In this document: one piece after another, positions 9,945 through 18,146 of the stretch
How positions within the stretch are numbered: the first letter of the stretch is position 1
Layout: each line of letters opens with the position of its first letter
From: JBBRHH01 sp963788015
Lineage (GTDB): Bacteria > Planctomycetota > Phycisphaerae > Tepidisphaerales > Tepidisphaeraceae
Assembly (NCBI GenBank): GCA_963788015.1
Contig: CAWBEY010000002.1
Coordinates: 62,001 to 126,000 of the forward strand
Direction of reading: 5' to 3'
Length of the DNA: 64,000 nt
Made by a program: the position numbers and the translations under genes
Notes under the pieces: generated by a model
Told to the model about the DNA's origin: nothing
Databases searched by the model: none
What the model saw: only the letters and a program-made list of their open reading frames with translations

Positions 9945-10253
9945 TTAACTCTTCATCGCCAGAATCGCATCCTTGGCCGCCTTGGCCACCCGGAACTTGA
10001 CCACCTTCTTGGCCTTGATCTCCATCGGCTCGCCCGTCTTGGGGTTTCGGCCCATGCGGGCTGCCCGGTCCACCAGCACCAGTTTGCCAATTCCCGGCAG
10101 CGTGAAGCTGTCCTTGGCGTGCTTGTACGCAAGGTTGGCCAGGGCATCAAAAATTTCCGTCGCCTGCTTCTTGGTGATATTCGCATCTTCCGCCAGGGCG
10201 GCGGCCACTTGCGATTTGGTCAGCGGCTTGGTTGCGCTTTGAGTCTTTTCCAT
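9945..10253 (-). CDS. hup: HU-family nucleoid protein
   Basis: A 102-residue DNA-bending protein of the HU/IHF family, bound to the nucleoid as a dimer. It shows LTKSQVAAALAEDANITKK, then ALANLAYKHAKDSFTLPGIGKLVLV and the DNA-binding arm region RAARMGRNPKTGEPMEI, in which the GRNP turn carries the intercalating proline. KAKKVVKFRVAKAAKDAIL closes the fold. Compared with a 90-residue HU it has a short N-terminal extension. The ATG at 10253 (MEKTQSATK) was chosen over the upstream in-frame start at 10283. It is transcribed toward, and 79 bases from, the secreted beta-helix gene. Confidence 0.95.
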   Translation of the reverse strand: MEKTQSATKPLTKSQVAAALAEDANITKKQATEIFDALANLAYKHAKDSFTLPGIGKLVLVDRAARMGRNPKTGEPMEIKAKKVVKFRVAKAAKDAILAMKS

Positions 10254-10513
10254 GAACGAATCTCCACTTTCATACGCGGGCAAAATAACCGCCGATCAAC
10301 GGCGGAGCGATCCAGATTGCCGCACCACAAGCACGGCAACCCCACAAAAACCAACAGTTTCACCGGTGGTTGCCCCCTGAAAATACCCCAAACGTCTCTG
10401 GTTTCAATGGGTGGCGACATAAATCGCCTTTCCCTGCCACTCCCTGAAAGCAACGCCCTCACCGCCTTTCAACAACCCGCCTGGGTCGGATACCATGCAT
10501 GTCTGGAGGAAAC

Positions 10514-11258
10514 ATGCACAAATTCCTTGGAGGCATCGCGCTGCTGTTGTTGCTCGCGTCGTCCGCCAGCGCCGCGGAGTCCTCGCTCCACATCAAGCTG
10601 CCCGAAGGATGCACGGCCAGGGATGCAACCGCATCGGCCAAAAGCCTGAAGCTGCAGAACGAAGGAACAGTGGATGGCCGAACCGTTGCGTTCAATAAGC
10701 TTCTCCCCGACACGCCTTACGATGTGCAAATTCATCTGGCCGACGGCACCGATCTGCGCGGCGTCAACATGAGCTGGTACAACGACGACGCCCTCAAGAA
10801 AGACGCAGGCGACTTGGCCGACGCTGACCGCGAAGAGATCGCCAAGCTGATCGTCGAGCCGCGCGCCTTCATGAAAAGCCAGCCGCTGTTCTTCCGCGGC
10901 GATCACGACCGCTGCACCGTCCTGATCCACCAGATCCGCGATCAGGGCTTTCACAGCGGCGGCGATGACGAAGTGATCTGGAGGATGGAACTCTGGTACT
11001 ACAAAAACGAACACGGCGGCTGGATGCGCGTGCAGGCCCAGGACCACAACCTCCTGCGCACAGCGCCTTTCACGCAAAAAGTACGAGGAGACGACAAAGA
11101 AAATCAAATGGCTCCCGGAACTGGGCGGATTACTCCTCACGAAATCCGATCCCTCCAAGACCGTCGTCGTAACAACGCTCACGCCCCCTGCCGCCCCACC
11201 CACGACCGCACCGGCCTCCGCCCCGGCGGGGGAGCGAAAGCCGTTTGTTGAGCAATAG
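10514..11258 (+). CDS. Secreted protein of unknown function, one frame break
   Basis: About 247 residues. The ATG at 10514 is preceded by GGAGG six bases upstream and starts a clear signal peptide (MHKFLGGIALLLLLASSASA). The mature part has a beta-rich segment (SSLHIKLPEGCTARDATASA, LPDTPYDVQIHLADGTDLRG), then a mixed domain with MELWYYKNEHGGWMRVQAQDH. Near 11080 the frame changes: the conserved-looking continuation is KYEETTKKIKWLPELGGLLL and a proline/threonine/alanine-rich tail ending KPFVEQ at 11258. The family is not recognised. It is probably periplasmic or surface-bound. It stands alone between divergent HU and a convergent pair of small genes. Confidence 0.6.
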
Positions 11259-11440
11259 AAGTCGGTCCGGCCCGCACCCCCTTTTCCAAGCATCCTGCTC
11301 CCGCGCCAGTCGACGCATCTCGCGCGGCGTCTGTGCCAACCTGAAGCGTGTCCGACCCATCTGCCGACAGGACTTGGCCGCGACGTCCATTCACTCATCC
11401 GTCTGCTTATGTTCCATCACACCCTGGACGCCGTGAGATT

Positions 11441-11680
11441 TCACTCCGCGTGCCGCTCCAGCAGTTCCCGAATCGCCGATCCATCCCGGATATTGCCATC
11501 GCTGCGAAATACCTCCACCTCGAAGCTCCCATCGTCCAAAATTTCAATCTCCCACCTCTCTCCGGGCACGGCAACTTGCACCATCACGGCCTCGTCACGA
11601 TGCTGCGCCAGCTCATAATGAATCTTCGCCTCTCGAAGCTCGTGAAGAAATGAAAAAATGCTGACGGGTTTGGTAATCAT
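11441..11680 (-). CDS. Small unknown protein, second gene of a coupled pair
   Basis: 79 residues starting MITKPVSIFSFLHELREAKI and containing AVMVQVAVPGERWEIEILDD, a charged beta-strand pattern, and ending SAIRELLERHAE. Its ATG overlaps the stop of the upstream gene by four bases (ATGA), so the two are translationally coupled. No catalytic motif, signal or membrane segment is seen. The compact acidic composition and the coupling to a small basic or helical partner resemble immunity or antitoxin proteins, but this is inference from architecture only. Confidence 0.6.
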   Translation of the reverse strand: MITKPVSIFSFLHELREAKIHYELAQHRDEAVMVQVAVPGERWEIEILDDGSFEVEVFRSDGNIRDGSAIRELLERHAE

Positions 11681-11883
11681 TTGTCGAACCTCTGATCGGT
11701 GAGCAGTTTCCGAATTGCTTTGAATCCCGCTGCATCCTCCCGAGATTGCGCATCTACTTCCTCCCATATCATATCCGTCAAGTCGCTCCAGTCAGGTGAG
11801 CCGCTCGGCAACGGCGCATTTTTGATGCTGCCCTTCTTCAAGCGCAGAATTTCTTCGACGCTCATGCCAGCGTATTTGTGCAT
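11677..11883 (-). CDS. Small unknown protein, first gene of a coupled pair
   Basis: 68 residues: MHKYAGMSVEEILRLKKG, then IKNAPLPSGSPDWSDLTDM and a C-terminal GFKAIRKLLTDQRFDK. The sequence has the look of the extreme C-terminal domain of polymorphic (Rhs-type) toxins, recalled from general familiarity rather than checked, but here it is a free-standing gene with its own ATG. It overlaps the next gene by four bases. It lies only 21 bases downstream of ilvB on the same strand, so it may be co-transcribed with ilvB by read-through. A stand-alone toxin/immunity relic is one reading; a host-coded small regulator is another. Confidence 0.5.
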   Translation of the reverse strand: MHKYAGMSVEEILRLKKGSIKNAPLPSGSPDWSDLTDMIWEEVDAQSREDAAGFKAIRKLLTDQRFDK

Positions 11884-11904
11884 GCAAACGCCTACCGTTT
11901 GGCC

Positions 11905-13659
11905 TTACGCCAGCGTCCCCAACTCCATCTCATGCAGCCCCTTCCCGCTGGGCACCATCGGGTACACGTGCTCGTTGGGCTCCACGAAAAAGTCCACCAC
12001 CACCGGGCCGTCGTGGCTCAGCATCTGGTCCACCACCTTCGGCACGTCATTCTTATCGTCGCACCGAATCCCCTTGATCCCGTACGCCTCGGCCATCTTC
12101 GCGAAGCTCGGGTTCTTCATGACCGTCTGCGAATATCGCCGTTGGTAAAACAAATCCTGCCACTGCTTCACCATCCCCTGAAAATCATTGTTCAGGATGC
12201 ACACCTTCACGGGAATGTTGTACTCGGCCATCGTTGCCAGCTCATAGCACGTCATCAAAAATGACGCGTCGCCGTCGATGTCGATCACGGTCCGCCCGGG
12301 GCTGCCAAGCTGTGCGCCAATGGCGCTGGGCAAGCCAAAGCCCATCGTGCCGAGGCCGCCGGAGGTGATCATCTGCCGCGGCTGGGTCCAGCGATAAAAC
12401 TGGGCCGCCCACATCTGGTGCTGGCCGACGCCGGTGGTGATGATCGCGTTGCCGCCGGTCTGGCGGTTCAATTCCTCGATCACGTATTGCGGCTTGGTGT
12501 TCTTTGAATCGTCAAAATATTTAAACGGATATCGCTTCTTCCACCCATCCATCTGCTCAAACCAACCCTTGCGCGGCCGATGCTCGATCAACCCCACCAT
12601 CGCCTCCAGCGACAGCTTTGCATCGCCCACCACCGCGACGTCGACGTCCACGTTCTTGCTGATCGATGATGGATCAATGTCAATGTGGATGATCTTCGCG
12701 TGCGGCGCAAAGGTGGCCAGGTTGCCCGTCACCCGATCATCAAAGCGAGCCCCGACCGAAATCAGGCAGTCGCATTCCTGCACCGCGTAATTCGCATATG
12801 CGCTGCCGTGCATGCCGAGCATGTGCAGGCTGCGCGGGTTATTTTCATCAAATGCCCCAAGGCCCAGCAGCGTCGTCGTGCATGGAATGTTCCCCTTCTC
12901 GGAAATCTTCCGCAGGGCCTCGTGCGCGCCGGCGATGATCGCCCCGCCGCCGACGTACAACACGGGCTTCTCGCTGCGGTTGATCAGCTCCGCGGCCTCC
13001 TGCACCTGCCGGGCATGATTCACATCCCGACTCGCCAGCCGCCGGCGCGACATCACGTGCTCGCGCGGCGTGTCGCTCACCTCTTCCGGGCAGACTGCCG
13101 TCGTCACGTCCTTGGGCAAGTCCACCAGCACCGGCCCCGGCCGTCCGCTGGTCGCAATTGCGAACGCTTCGTTAATCACGCGCGGCAACTCACGCACGTC
13201 CTTCACCAGATAGTTCCACTTGGTGCAAGGCCGGCTGATGCCCGTCACGTCGGCCTCCTGAAAGGCGTCATTGCCAATCGCCTTGGTCGCCACCTGGCCG
13301 CTGAACACCAGGATCGGAATCGAGTCCATTTGCGCAGTGGCGATGGGCGTGATGGTGTTGGTTGCGCCTGGGCCAGACGTCACGATGCAAATGCCCGGCT
13401 TGCCGGTCACGCGGGCGTAGCCGTCGGCGCAGTGGCCCGAGGCCTGCTCGTGGCGGTTCAGAATAAACTTGGCGGGCGTGCGATACAGCTCATCAAAAAC
13501 GGGTAGGATGGCCCCGCCCGGATAGCCAAACATCAACTCCACCTTGTGCTGCTGAATCAGCATCTCGTGGAAAATTTTGGCACCCGTCTTCCCCTTATAG
13601 CGGGGCTTGGCTTCGGCGGGGGTGGTGGGAGACTTCAAATCCGATTGAATCAACGTCAT
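11905..13659 (-). CDS. ilvB: Acetolactate synthase, large (catalytic) subunit
   Basis: Condenses two pyruvates, or pyruvate with 2-oxobutyrate, using TPP, FAD and Mg2+, the first step of valine, leucine and isoleucine synthesis. The 584-residue length is normal. Blocks seen are VELMFGYPGGAILPVFDEL, the catalytic glutamate in FILNRHEQASGHCADGYAR, SGPGATNTITPIA, the FAD-site LGMHGSAYANYAV, and the TPP motif GDASFLMTCYELAT to CILNNDFQGMVKQWQ. The ATG at 13659 follows GAGG at a proper distance. About 35 residues precede the conserved core. The regulatory subunit gene ilvN is not adjacent; two small unknown genes follow instead. Confidence 0.96.
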   Translation of the reverse strand: MTLIQSDLKSPTTPAEAKPRYKGKTGAKIFHEMLIQQHKVELMFGYPGGAILPVFDELYRTPAKFILNRHEQASGHCADGYARVTGKPGICIVTSGPGATNTITPIATAQMDSIPILVFSGQVATKAIGNDAFQEADVTGISRPCTKWNYLVKDVRELPRVINEAFAIATSGRPGPVLVDLPKDVTTAVCPEEVSDTPREHVMSRRRLASRDVNHARQVQEAAELINRSEKPVLYVGGGAIIAGAHEALRKISEKGNIPCTTTLLGLGAFDENNPRSLHMLGMHGSAYANYAVQECDCLISVGARFDDRVTGNLATFAPHAKIIHIDIDPSSISKNVDVDVAVVGDAKLSLEAMVGLIEHRPRKGWFEQMDGWKKRYPFKYFDDSKNTKPQYVIEELNRQTGGNAIITTGVGQHQMWAAQFYRWTQPRQMITSGGLGTMGFGLPSAIGAQLGSPGRTVIDIDGDASFLMTCYELATMAEYNIPVKVCILNNDFQGMVKQWQDLFYQRRYSQTVMKNPSFAKMAEAYGIKGIRCDDKNDVPKVVDQMLSHDGPVVVDFFVEPNEHVYPMVPSGKGLHEMELGTLA

Positions 13660-13941
13660 GGAATACCTCGGGGCCGTAATTGACTCCGGCCTAATGGCCG
13701 GCCAGGGTGGAGGATACGGTGATTTCCACCAGTGTTCAACGATAAAGCTAATAAGAAGATCGGTTCTGGCCAGAAAAGCGGCGGAATTTACGGAAGGAAT
13801 GGAGTGGGCCGGTCGCGGCCGACGCGGACTGTCAAGTCGGCGTGGGCAAGCGGTGCCGGCCTATCGTACGGCCACCGGAAGGGGCAAAAGTGGGGCGGGT
13901 CGAATCATCATGTTCATCCACCGTGCTCTATTGCACGGCAT

Positions 13942-14495
13942 TTAGTGGCTCAGGGTCGTTCCCGTCCGGCGATAATGCATCTTCTCGCCATCGTCCATCC
14001 GAACGGGGTGGGCATCATAGAGGTCCATGTCCTCCCCGTCAAGGTTGGGCGGCACATATCCAGGCCGCCTGCTCTTCTCCACTTCCTCGTGATAGGCCTC
14101 CACCACGCGCTGCTGAATCTCCTGGCGGCAGTCCGCATTGATCGGATGGGCGATGTCCGCATGGAGTTTTAAACGGCCGCCGCCCCCCATGGATCCCTGC
14201 GCCTGCGGCCGTTGCCGTCTTGCCCGTGGCCATTTTGATAGCGCAGAAACCGCCCCTCATCCAGACGCGTCCCGCAGTGGTTGCAGAAACGGGCCCGCAA
14301 ATGATTCTTCTCGTCACATTCCGGGCAGTGGTCCGACAGCTTGCGCGAGGGCATCGCAAGGAACAGCCCATCCTGGCCGTCGATTAACTTCACGTCGCGC
14401 ACCACAAACTGCTGATCAAACGTCAACGCGCAGAACGCCTTCAACCGGCCAGCCTGACCATTGCACAACTTAACGCGCACTTCCGTGAGCTGCAT
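13942..14495 (-). CDS. spoVG: SpoVG-family DNA/RNA-binding regulator, one frame break
   Basis: SpoVG proteins are small nucleic-acid-binding regulators that affect septation and gene expression. The core MQLTEVRVKLCNGQAGRLKAFCALTFDQQFVVRDVKLIDG and LFLAMPSRKLSDHCPECDEKNHLRARFC is typical, here with planctomycete-type cysteine pairs (CPEC, CNHC) that would bind zinc. Beyond them the frame changes in a G-run near 14195. The other frame continues KLHADIAHPINADCRQEIQQ and VVEAYHEEVEKSRRPGYVPP, the usual C-terminal helix, to 13942. The start is ATG 14495; an upstream in-frame ATG at 14549 adds 18 unlike residues. ispE lies 183 bases upstream on the same strand. Confidence 0.88.
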
Positions 14496-14678
14496 AAGGA
14501 CCCCTTCTTGTTCAAAAGTCGTCCCGAGTTGTTCAATCTCGATTGCCAATCACCTGTTGCCCACTGGCCCGCGGAAATGAAGTGGCGAGCCGGACATCAG
14601 CACGAGCGGTTAACTCTGCCGCATCAATCACCATAACGCGGCTGATGTAATCTTATTTACCTGCGCATCCCCAAATTG

Positions 14679-15635
14679 TTACAGGCCGACATTGATTTCT
14701 TCCAAATCATCTTCAATTTTTGGCGCTAACTCCACGGCCTCTGAATCAACTTGTAATCGCCGCTTCATTTCACCGGCGGCCATTCGCGCCGCGGCCTCTT
14801 CATCAAACAATGTAAACAAGCTGCTGCCGCTGCCGCTCATGCGCACGATACGCCCCATCAACTGCTCTGCCCTGTCGCGCAACTGGCCAATCTCCGGAGC
14901 AACATCAAACGCCGGCCGCTCCAAATCGTTCAATAGTAGTGGAAGCAATTGATTCGCCGGAAGCGTCGTCCAATGCGCCCAATCCGGCTCGGCCGACCAA
15001 TTCGCATCCTCCTTGGTTTCAGTCCGAGCATCCCACTTGTTTAGCGTATCCAGCCGCTTGTACACGCCGGGCGTCGCAATGGCCTGATGCGGCAGAATCA
15101 GCACCGCCCACCGCACCGCCGGCCGCGCAATCGGCTGCACCACTTCACCCCGCCCTCGGCACACACTGCTCGGCCCGTGCAGGAAAAACGGCACATCGCT
15201 CCCCAGCCGCGCACCGATCGCCGACAACTCCTCCACGCTCAGGCCCGCGTTCCAGAGGCGGTTGAGGCCCAGCAGAATCCGAGCCCCATCCGAGCTGCCT
15301 CCACCCAGGCCGGCCCCGATGGGGATCCGCTTCCGCAGTGCCGCAACGCCTCCAGACGCCGGCCATCCTTCCCTCTCCCTGCCCGCAATTTCCGCCGCCA
15401 GCAATCCCGCCGCCTTCACAATCAGATTGCTCTGATCGCAAATCAGGTCGGCGCGATCGCTGCTCAGCGACAAACCCACATCCGTAAAACGACCGGCCGT
15501 TGTTTCCAATTGCAATTGGTCAAACAACGACACCCTGCACATCCACGAAACCAGTGGATGAAAACCATCCGCGCGGGGCGGACCCACGCGCAAATGCAGA
15601 TTGATCTTCGCCGGCGCTAGTAATCGCATACGCAA
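14679..15635 (-). CDS. ispE: 4-diphosphocytidyl-2-C-methyl-D-erythritol kinase
   Basis: Phosphorylates CDP-methylerythritol in the MEP route to isoprenoids, in the cytosol. It is a GHMP kinase of 318 residues: APAKINLHLRVGPPRADGFHPL at the N-terminus (substrate lysine and histidine region), the ATP-binding IPIGAGLGGGSSDGA, LGSDVPFFLHGPS, and the C-terminal MSGSGSSLFTLFD. The insertion around AEIAGREREGWPASGG makes it slightly longer than E. coli IspE. The start is ATG 15635; an ATG two codons later is equally possible. It is the first gene of a likely ispE-spoVG unit, an order also known from Firmicutes. Confidence 0.95.
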   Translation of the reverse strand: MRMRLLAPAKINLHLRVGPPRADGFHPLVSWMCRVSLFDQLQLETTAGRFTDVGLSLSSDRADLICDQSNLIVKAAGLLAAEIAGREREGWPASGGVAALRKRIPIGAGLGGGSSDGARILLGLNRLWNAGLSVEELSAIGARLGSDVPFFLHGPSSVCRGRGEVVQPIARPAVRWAVLILPHQAIATPGVYKRLDTLNKWDARTETKEDANWSAEPDWAHWTTLPANQLLPLLLNDLERPAFDVAPEIGQLRDRAEQLMGRIVRMSGSGSSLFTLFDEEAAARMAAGEMKRRLQVDSEAVELAPKIEDDLEEINVGL

Positions 15636-15822
15636 AAGATTAACCCGTAAACGCTCAAAGCGTACGCGTCTCGCCAGACAAGTTTTGCAATTCTTCGGAC
15701 CTCAGACATGCAATCGAACAAGCCAGATCTTCAAGATGTGCCGTCAGATCTGAACGCGAGAACCATACAACATCCCGCTTCAGACAGTCAAGGAAATTTC
15801 TGCCCAAATGCGCAATAGATTA

Positions 15823-16578
15823 TCACGCGCCCATCAATTCCTTCACCTTCGGCAAAATCGCGTCCGCCCAGATCTGATACCCCTTCGCATTTGGATGCAG
15901 GGCGTCGGGCATGATCTCCTTGGGCAAGTTGCCGTCGGCATCCAGGAACTTTTCTCCAATGTCCATGTAGAACAACTGCTTCTTGTCGTCCCACTTGGCG
16001 ATCTGCGCGTTGATGTCTTTGATACGCGCCCGCGATCCATCCGTCGCCTTTGCGCCGCGGGGAAAAATCCCCAGCAGCAGGATCTTCGACGTCGGGCTCT
16101 TGGTGCGAATCTCATCCACGTCGGCCTTAATCCCGGCCACGATCTCTTCGTTGGTGTTGCCGCCCAGATTGTTGGTCCCGATCATCATCACCACCAGCTT
16201 CGGGGTGAATCCCTCCAACTCTCCATTGCGCAGCCGATACAACACGTGCTGCGTCCGATCCCCGCCAATCCCAAAGTTGGCGGCCTTCAGCGGCTTGAAA
16301 TTCGCATCCCACACCGCCTTGCCCCCGCTCCGCCACCCGTCCGTGATCGAATCCCCCATAAACAACAGATCAATGTCGCCCTTCTTCGCCTCTTCCACAA
16401 ACGCCTCATGCCGCTTGGGGTCCTTCACCGCTGGCTCGGTGGCTAGTTCCTTGGGCTTCACAGGCTTGGTCGCTGGGGCGGTCGTTGGACCACCCGCAAT
16501 GTCCCTCCCCAAACCAATCGTCCCACCGGAAACAAAAGTCGAAAGTGTGATGGCCAAAACAGCAATGCGGTTGTTCAT
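15823..16578 (-). CDS. Secreted SGNH/GDSL hydrolase
   Basis: 251 residues with an N-terminal signal peptide (MNNRIAVLAITLSTFVSGG) and a low-complexity A/T/P/K linker to about residue 50. The catalytic domain has block I DLLFMGDSITDGW (nucleophile Ser), block II NFGIGGDRTQHVLYRL, block III VVMMIGTNNLGGN and block V PDALHPNAKGYQIWAD (catalytic Asp and His). This is the layout of the GDSL-like acylhydrolases of the PAF-acetylhydrolase type that deacylate carbohydrates or lipids outside the cytoplasm. The substrate is unknown. It is transcribed away from the pentapeptide gene. Confidence 0.9.
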   Translation of the reverse strand: MNNRIAVLAITLSTFVSGGTIGLGRDIAGGPTTAPATKPVKPKELATEPAVKDPKRHEAFVEEAKKGDIDLLFMGDSITDGWRSGGKAVWDANFKPLKAANFGIGGDRTQHVLYRLRNGELEGFTPKLVVMMIGTNNLGGNTNEEIVAGIKADVDEIRTKSPTSKILLLGIFPRGAKATDGSRARIKDINAQIAKWDDKKQLFYMDIGEKFLDADGNLPKEIMPDALHPNAKGYQIWADAILPKVKELMGA

Positions 16579-16686
16579 GATTCTCCTAAGACTCGTGTGA
16601 ATTCATTCACTCGCAATACACCCGCCGCTCGCGGAAGTTGCATCCCACGCCCACAACCGTTGCAATCCATCAGAAAGGTGTATCCC

Positions 16687-16977
16687 ATGCCCCAACTCCA
16701 ACTCGCCAATGCCTGCCACCAACTCCTCGCTGACAACGCCGACCTCGCCCAATCGTCCTTCCATGACGTCAACCTCAGTGACGCTAAATTCGACGATGTC
16801 AACCTGGCCCGCGCCGCATTCAAAAACATCAACTTCGCCGGCGCGACCTTCCGCGACGTCAACCTCACCAACGTCAGCATTACCGATTGCAACCTCACCG
16901 GCGCCACAATCGACGGCATTCCCATCGCGGATGCGATTGAGGCCTATAAGCTGCGCTCGTCGCCGGCCGCACCATGA
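16687..16977 (+). CDS. Pentapeptide-repeat protein
   Basis: 96 residues. After a short helical start (MPQLQLANACHQLLADNA) come about nine A(D/N)LxxxxF-type pentapeptides: ADLAQ, SSFHD, VNLSD, AKFDD, VNLAR, AAFKN, INFAG, ATFRD, VNLTN, followed by CNLTG and ATIDG. They would form a short right-handed quadrilateral helix. The function is unknown; such short proteins are sometimes DNA-gyrase mimics, but nothing here shows it. The ATG at 16687 has AAAGGTG upstream. It is divergent from the GDSL hydrolase with a 108-base spacer holding both promoters. Confidence 0.8.
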   Translation: MPQLQLANACHQLLADNADLAQSSFHDVNLSDAKFDDVNLARAAFKNINFAGATFRDVNLTNVSITDCNLTGATIDGIPIADAIEAYKLRSSPAAP

Positions 16978-17227
16978 TTATGCCGGGAAGGACTGTGGGA
17001 AATGCTTGAAACCCTTCATCCGTGGCCGGTCCAAATGTTGCCGGTGCCGATCACCCAACGGCATGACGACATGAACCCGACCCTTACGCCTTGAGTGTGG
17101 GCGGCAAATGAGTGAGGATGGTCGAGGTTTTATACCGGTGGAAGCTGAGCGTGAACACACCAGCCCACGCCAAGCGGGTGCGAGCCAGCAGATTGTTGGC
17201 CGAGTGCGGCCTTAAAAGCACAAGGGA

Positions 17228-17458
17228 ATGAAAATGCAGCCGTTACGAATGCTATTCACCGCCATTGCGGTTATTTTGTTCTGCGTTGCTATTCACTTCG
17301 GAAATGAACCTCCCTTCCAAACCACAAACGTCGTTGGACAAATGACGATTGGCTCATCTACTCCGAATTGGGTTGCTGGATTGTCTACACTCGGCTTCAT
17401 ATTCGCTGGATGTGTGTCGTTAGTCTGTGCGGCATTTGCAAAAGAAAAAAATAGCTAG
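17228..17458 (+). CDS. Small two-helix membrane protein, unknown
   Basis: 76 residues: MKMQPLRMLFTAIAVILFCVAIHFG (segment 1), an outside loop of about 20 residues, then AGLSTLGFIFAGCVSLVCAAFA (segment 2) and a charged KEKNS tail. The AT content (and thus codon use) is higher than in neighbouring genes, which may mean recent arrival. It precedes a recombinase fragment and hicAB remnants. No family was recognised. Confidence 0.5.
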   Translation: MKMQPLRMLFTAIAVILFCVAIHFGNEPPFQTTNVVGQMTIGSSTPNWVAGLSTLGFIFAGCVSLVCAAFAKEKNS

Positions 17459-17530
17459 GTAGACGGACGTAATCCACGACGAGTACCGCTTCTCCCTTCT
17501 CGCAGCTTCGTAGTCGCTAATGCGGGACGA

Positions 17531-17692
17531 TTATTTCGCAAGCAAGCGGTTCACTTGCATCCGGTTCCATGCGGCCCCCCGGAGGGTCGTATGCCCTTGG
17601 GAATTCAGGGCGTTTGCAATTTCCTGTAGGGAACGACCCGTTTCCCGAAGTTGGTGGATCGTAGGGAAAACGCCAGAATAAACTTCATCCGA
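17531..17692 (-). pseudogene. C-terminal fragment of a serine recombinase/resolvase
   Basis: About 53 residues in frame, SDEVYSGVFPTIHQLRETGR, SLQEIANALNSQGHTTLRGA and AWNRMQVNRLLAK with a stop. This matches the helix-turn-helix tail of resolvase/invertase-type serine recombinases (pattern: LRxxGxSLxxIAxxLNxxGxxTxRGxxWxxxxVxRLL). The catalytic serine domain of about 140 residues is absent upstream, where the sequence turns directly into a hicA gene on the other strand. It is therefore a scar of a mobile element. Confidence 0.6.
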
Positions 17693-17700
17693 TTCGGCAT

Positions 17701-17865
17701 CCCGCTGGGCATGGTTGGCGCTATGACCGTACACGTGGCAGTCATATGATGTACGTTCATCCGACCAAGCGCGGGCCAGTCGTCGTGCCCGCCGGTGGTA
17801 AGGAAGCACAGGATGTGCCGCCAGGGACATTGAATAGCATCCTGAAGCAGGCCGGCTTAAAGTGA
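17701..17865 (+). pseudogene. hicA: hicA toxin, N-terminally truncated
   Basis: The frame ending TGA at 17863-17865 reads GHGWRYDRTRGSHMMYVHPT, KRGPVVVPAGGKEAQDVPPG and TLNSILKQAGLK. This is the HicA RNA-interferase core with its GSH catalytic histidine and the terminal PGTLNSILKQAGL block. The first 15-20 residues of HicA (start and first helix) are missing; upstream there is an in-frame stop at 17662 and no usable ATG before the GSH motif. The only ATGs lie just after the catalytic histidine. It stops seven bases before the hicB ATG, the normal hicAB spacing. Confidence 0.65.
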
Positions 17866-17872
17866 GGCAAAA

Positions 17873-18097
17873 ATGCCTAAAGCAACTTCCTACGTCGATG
17901 TTGTGGAACGAGCCCAGGACGGCTCTTACTGGGCTTATCTCCCCGATCTCCCAGGCTGCGCCACCAGCGCTGAATCTGCCGACGAGATCGAGCCCAGGCT
18001 CCGCGAGGCAGTCTCCCTGTACCTGGAATATTACCGGGAGCGCGGCGAACCAGCCCCCAAACCCGAAGCGCGCGTCGGCACACTCACCGCCGCCTGA
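17873..18097 (+). CDS. hicB: HicB-family antitoxin
   Basis: 74 residues: MPKATSYVDVVERAQDGSYW, AYLPDLPGCATSAESADEIE and RLREAVSLYLEYYRERGEPA. The strand pattern and the PDLPGC turn are diagnostic of the partial RNase-H-like HicB fold that neutralises HicA by binding. The C-terminal DNA-binding domain seen in longer HicB proteins is absent, so autoregulation would depend on other factors. It follows the truncated hicA with normal spacing and converges with the radical SAM gene. Since hicA looks non-functional, this is probably an orphan antitoxin. Confidence 0.85.
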   Translation: MPKATSYVDVVERAQDGSYWAYLPDLPGCATSAESADEIEPRLREAVSLYLEYYRERGEPAPKPEARVGTLTAA

Positions 18098-18146
18098 TCG
18101 CGAAAGAAAAAAAACGCCGCTCCGACCGACCCACGCCGCCCAATCC

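Noticed and set aside
14150..14210. Programmed frameshift in spoVG
   Set aside because: The break is in a G-run, and similar breaks occur in many genes here, so a sequencing error is more likely.
16978..17080. CGKC...CCRC zinc-ribbon-like frame after the pentapeptide gene
   Set aside because: The spacing resembles a zinc finger, but the frame overlaps the pentapeptide gene in another phase, has no start and is only about 30 codons.
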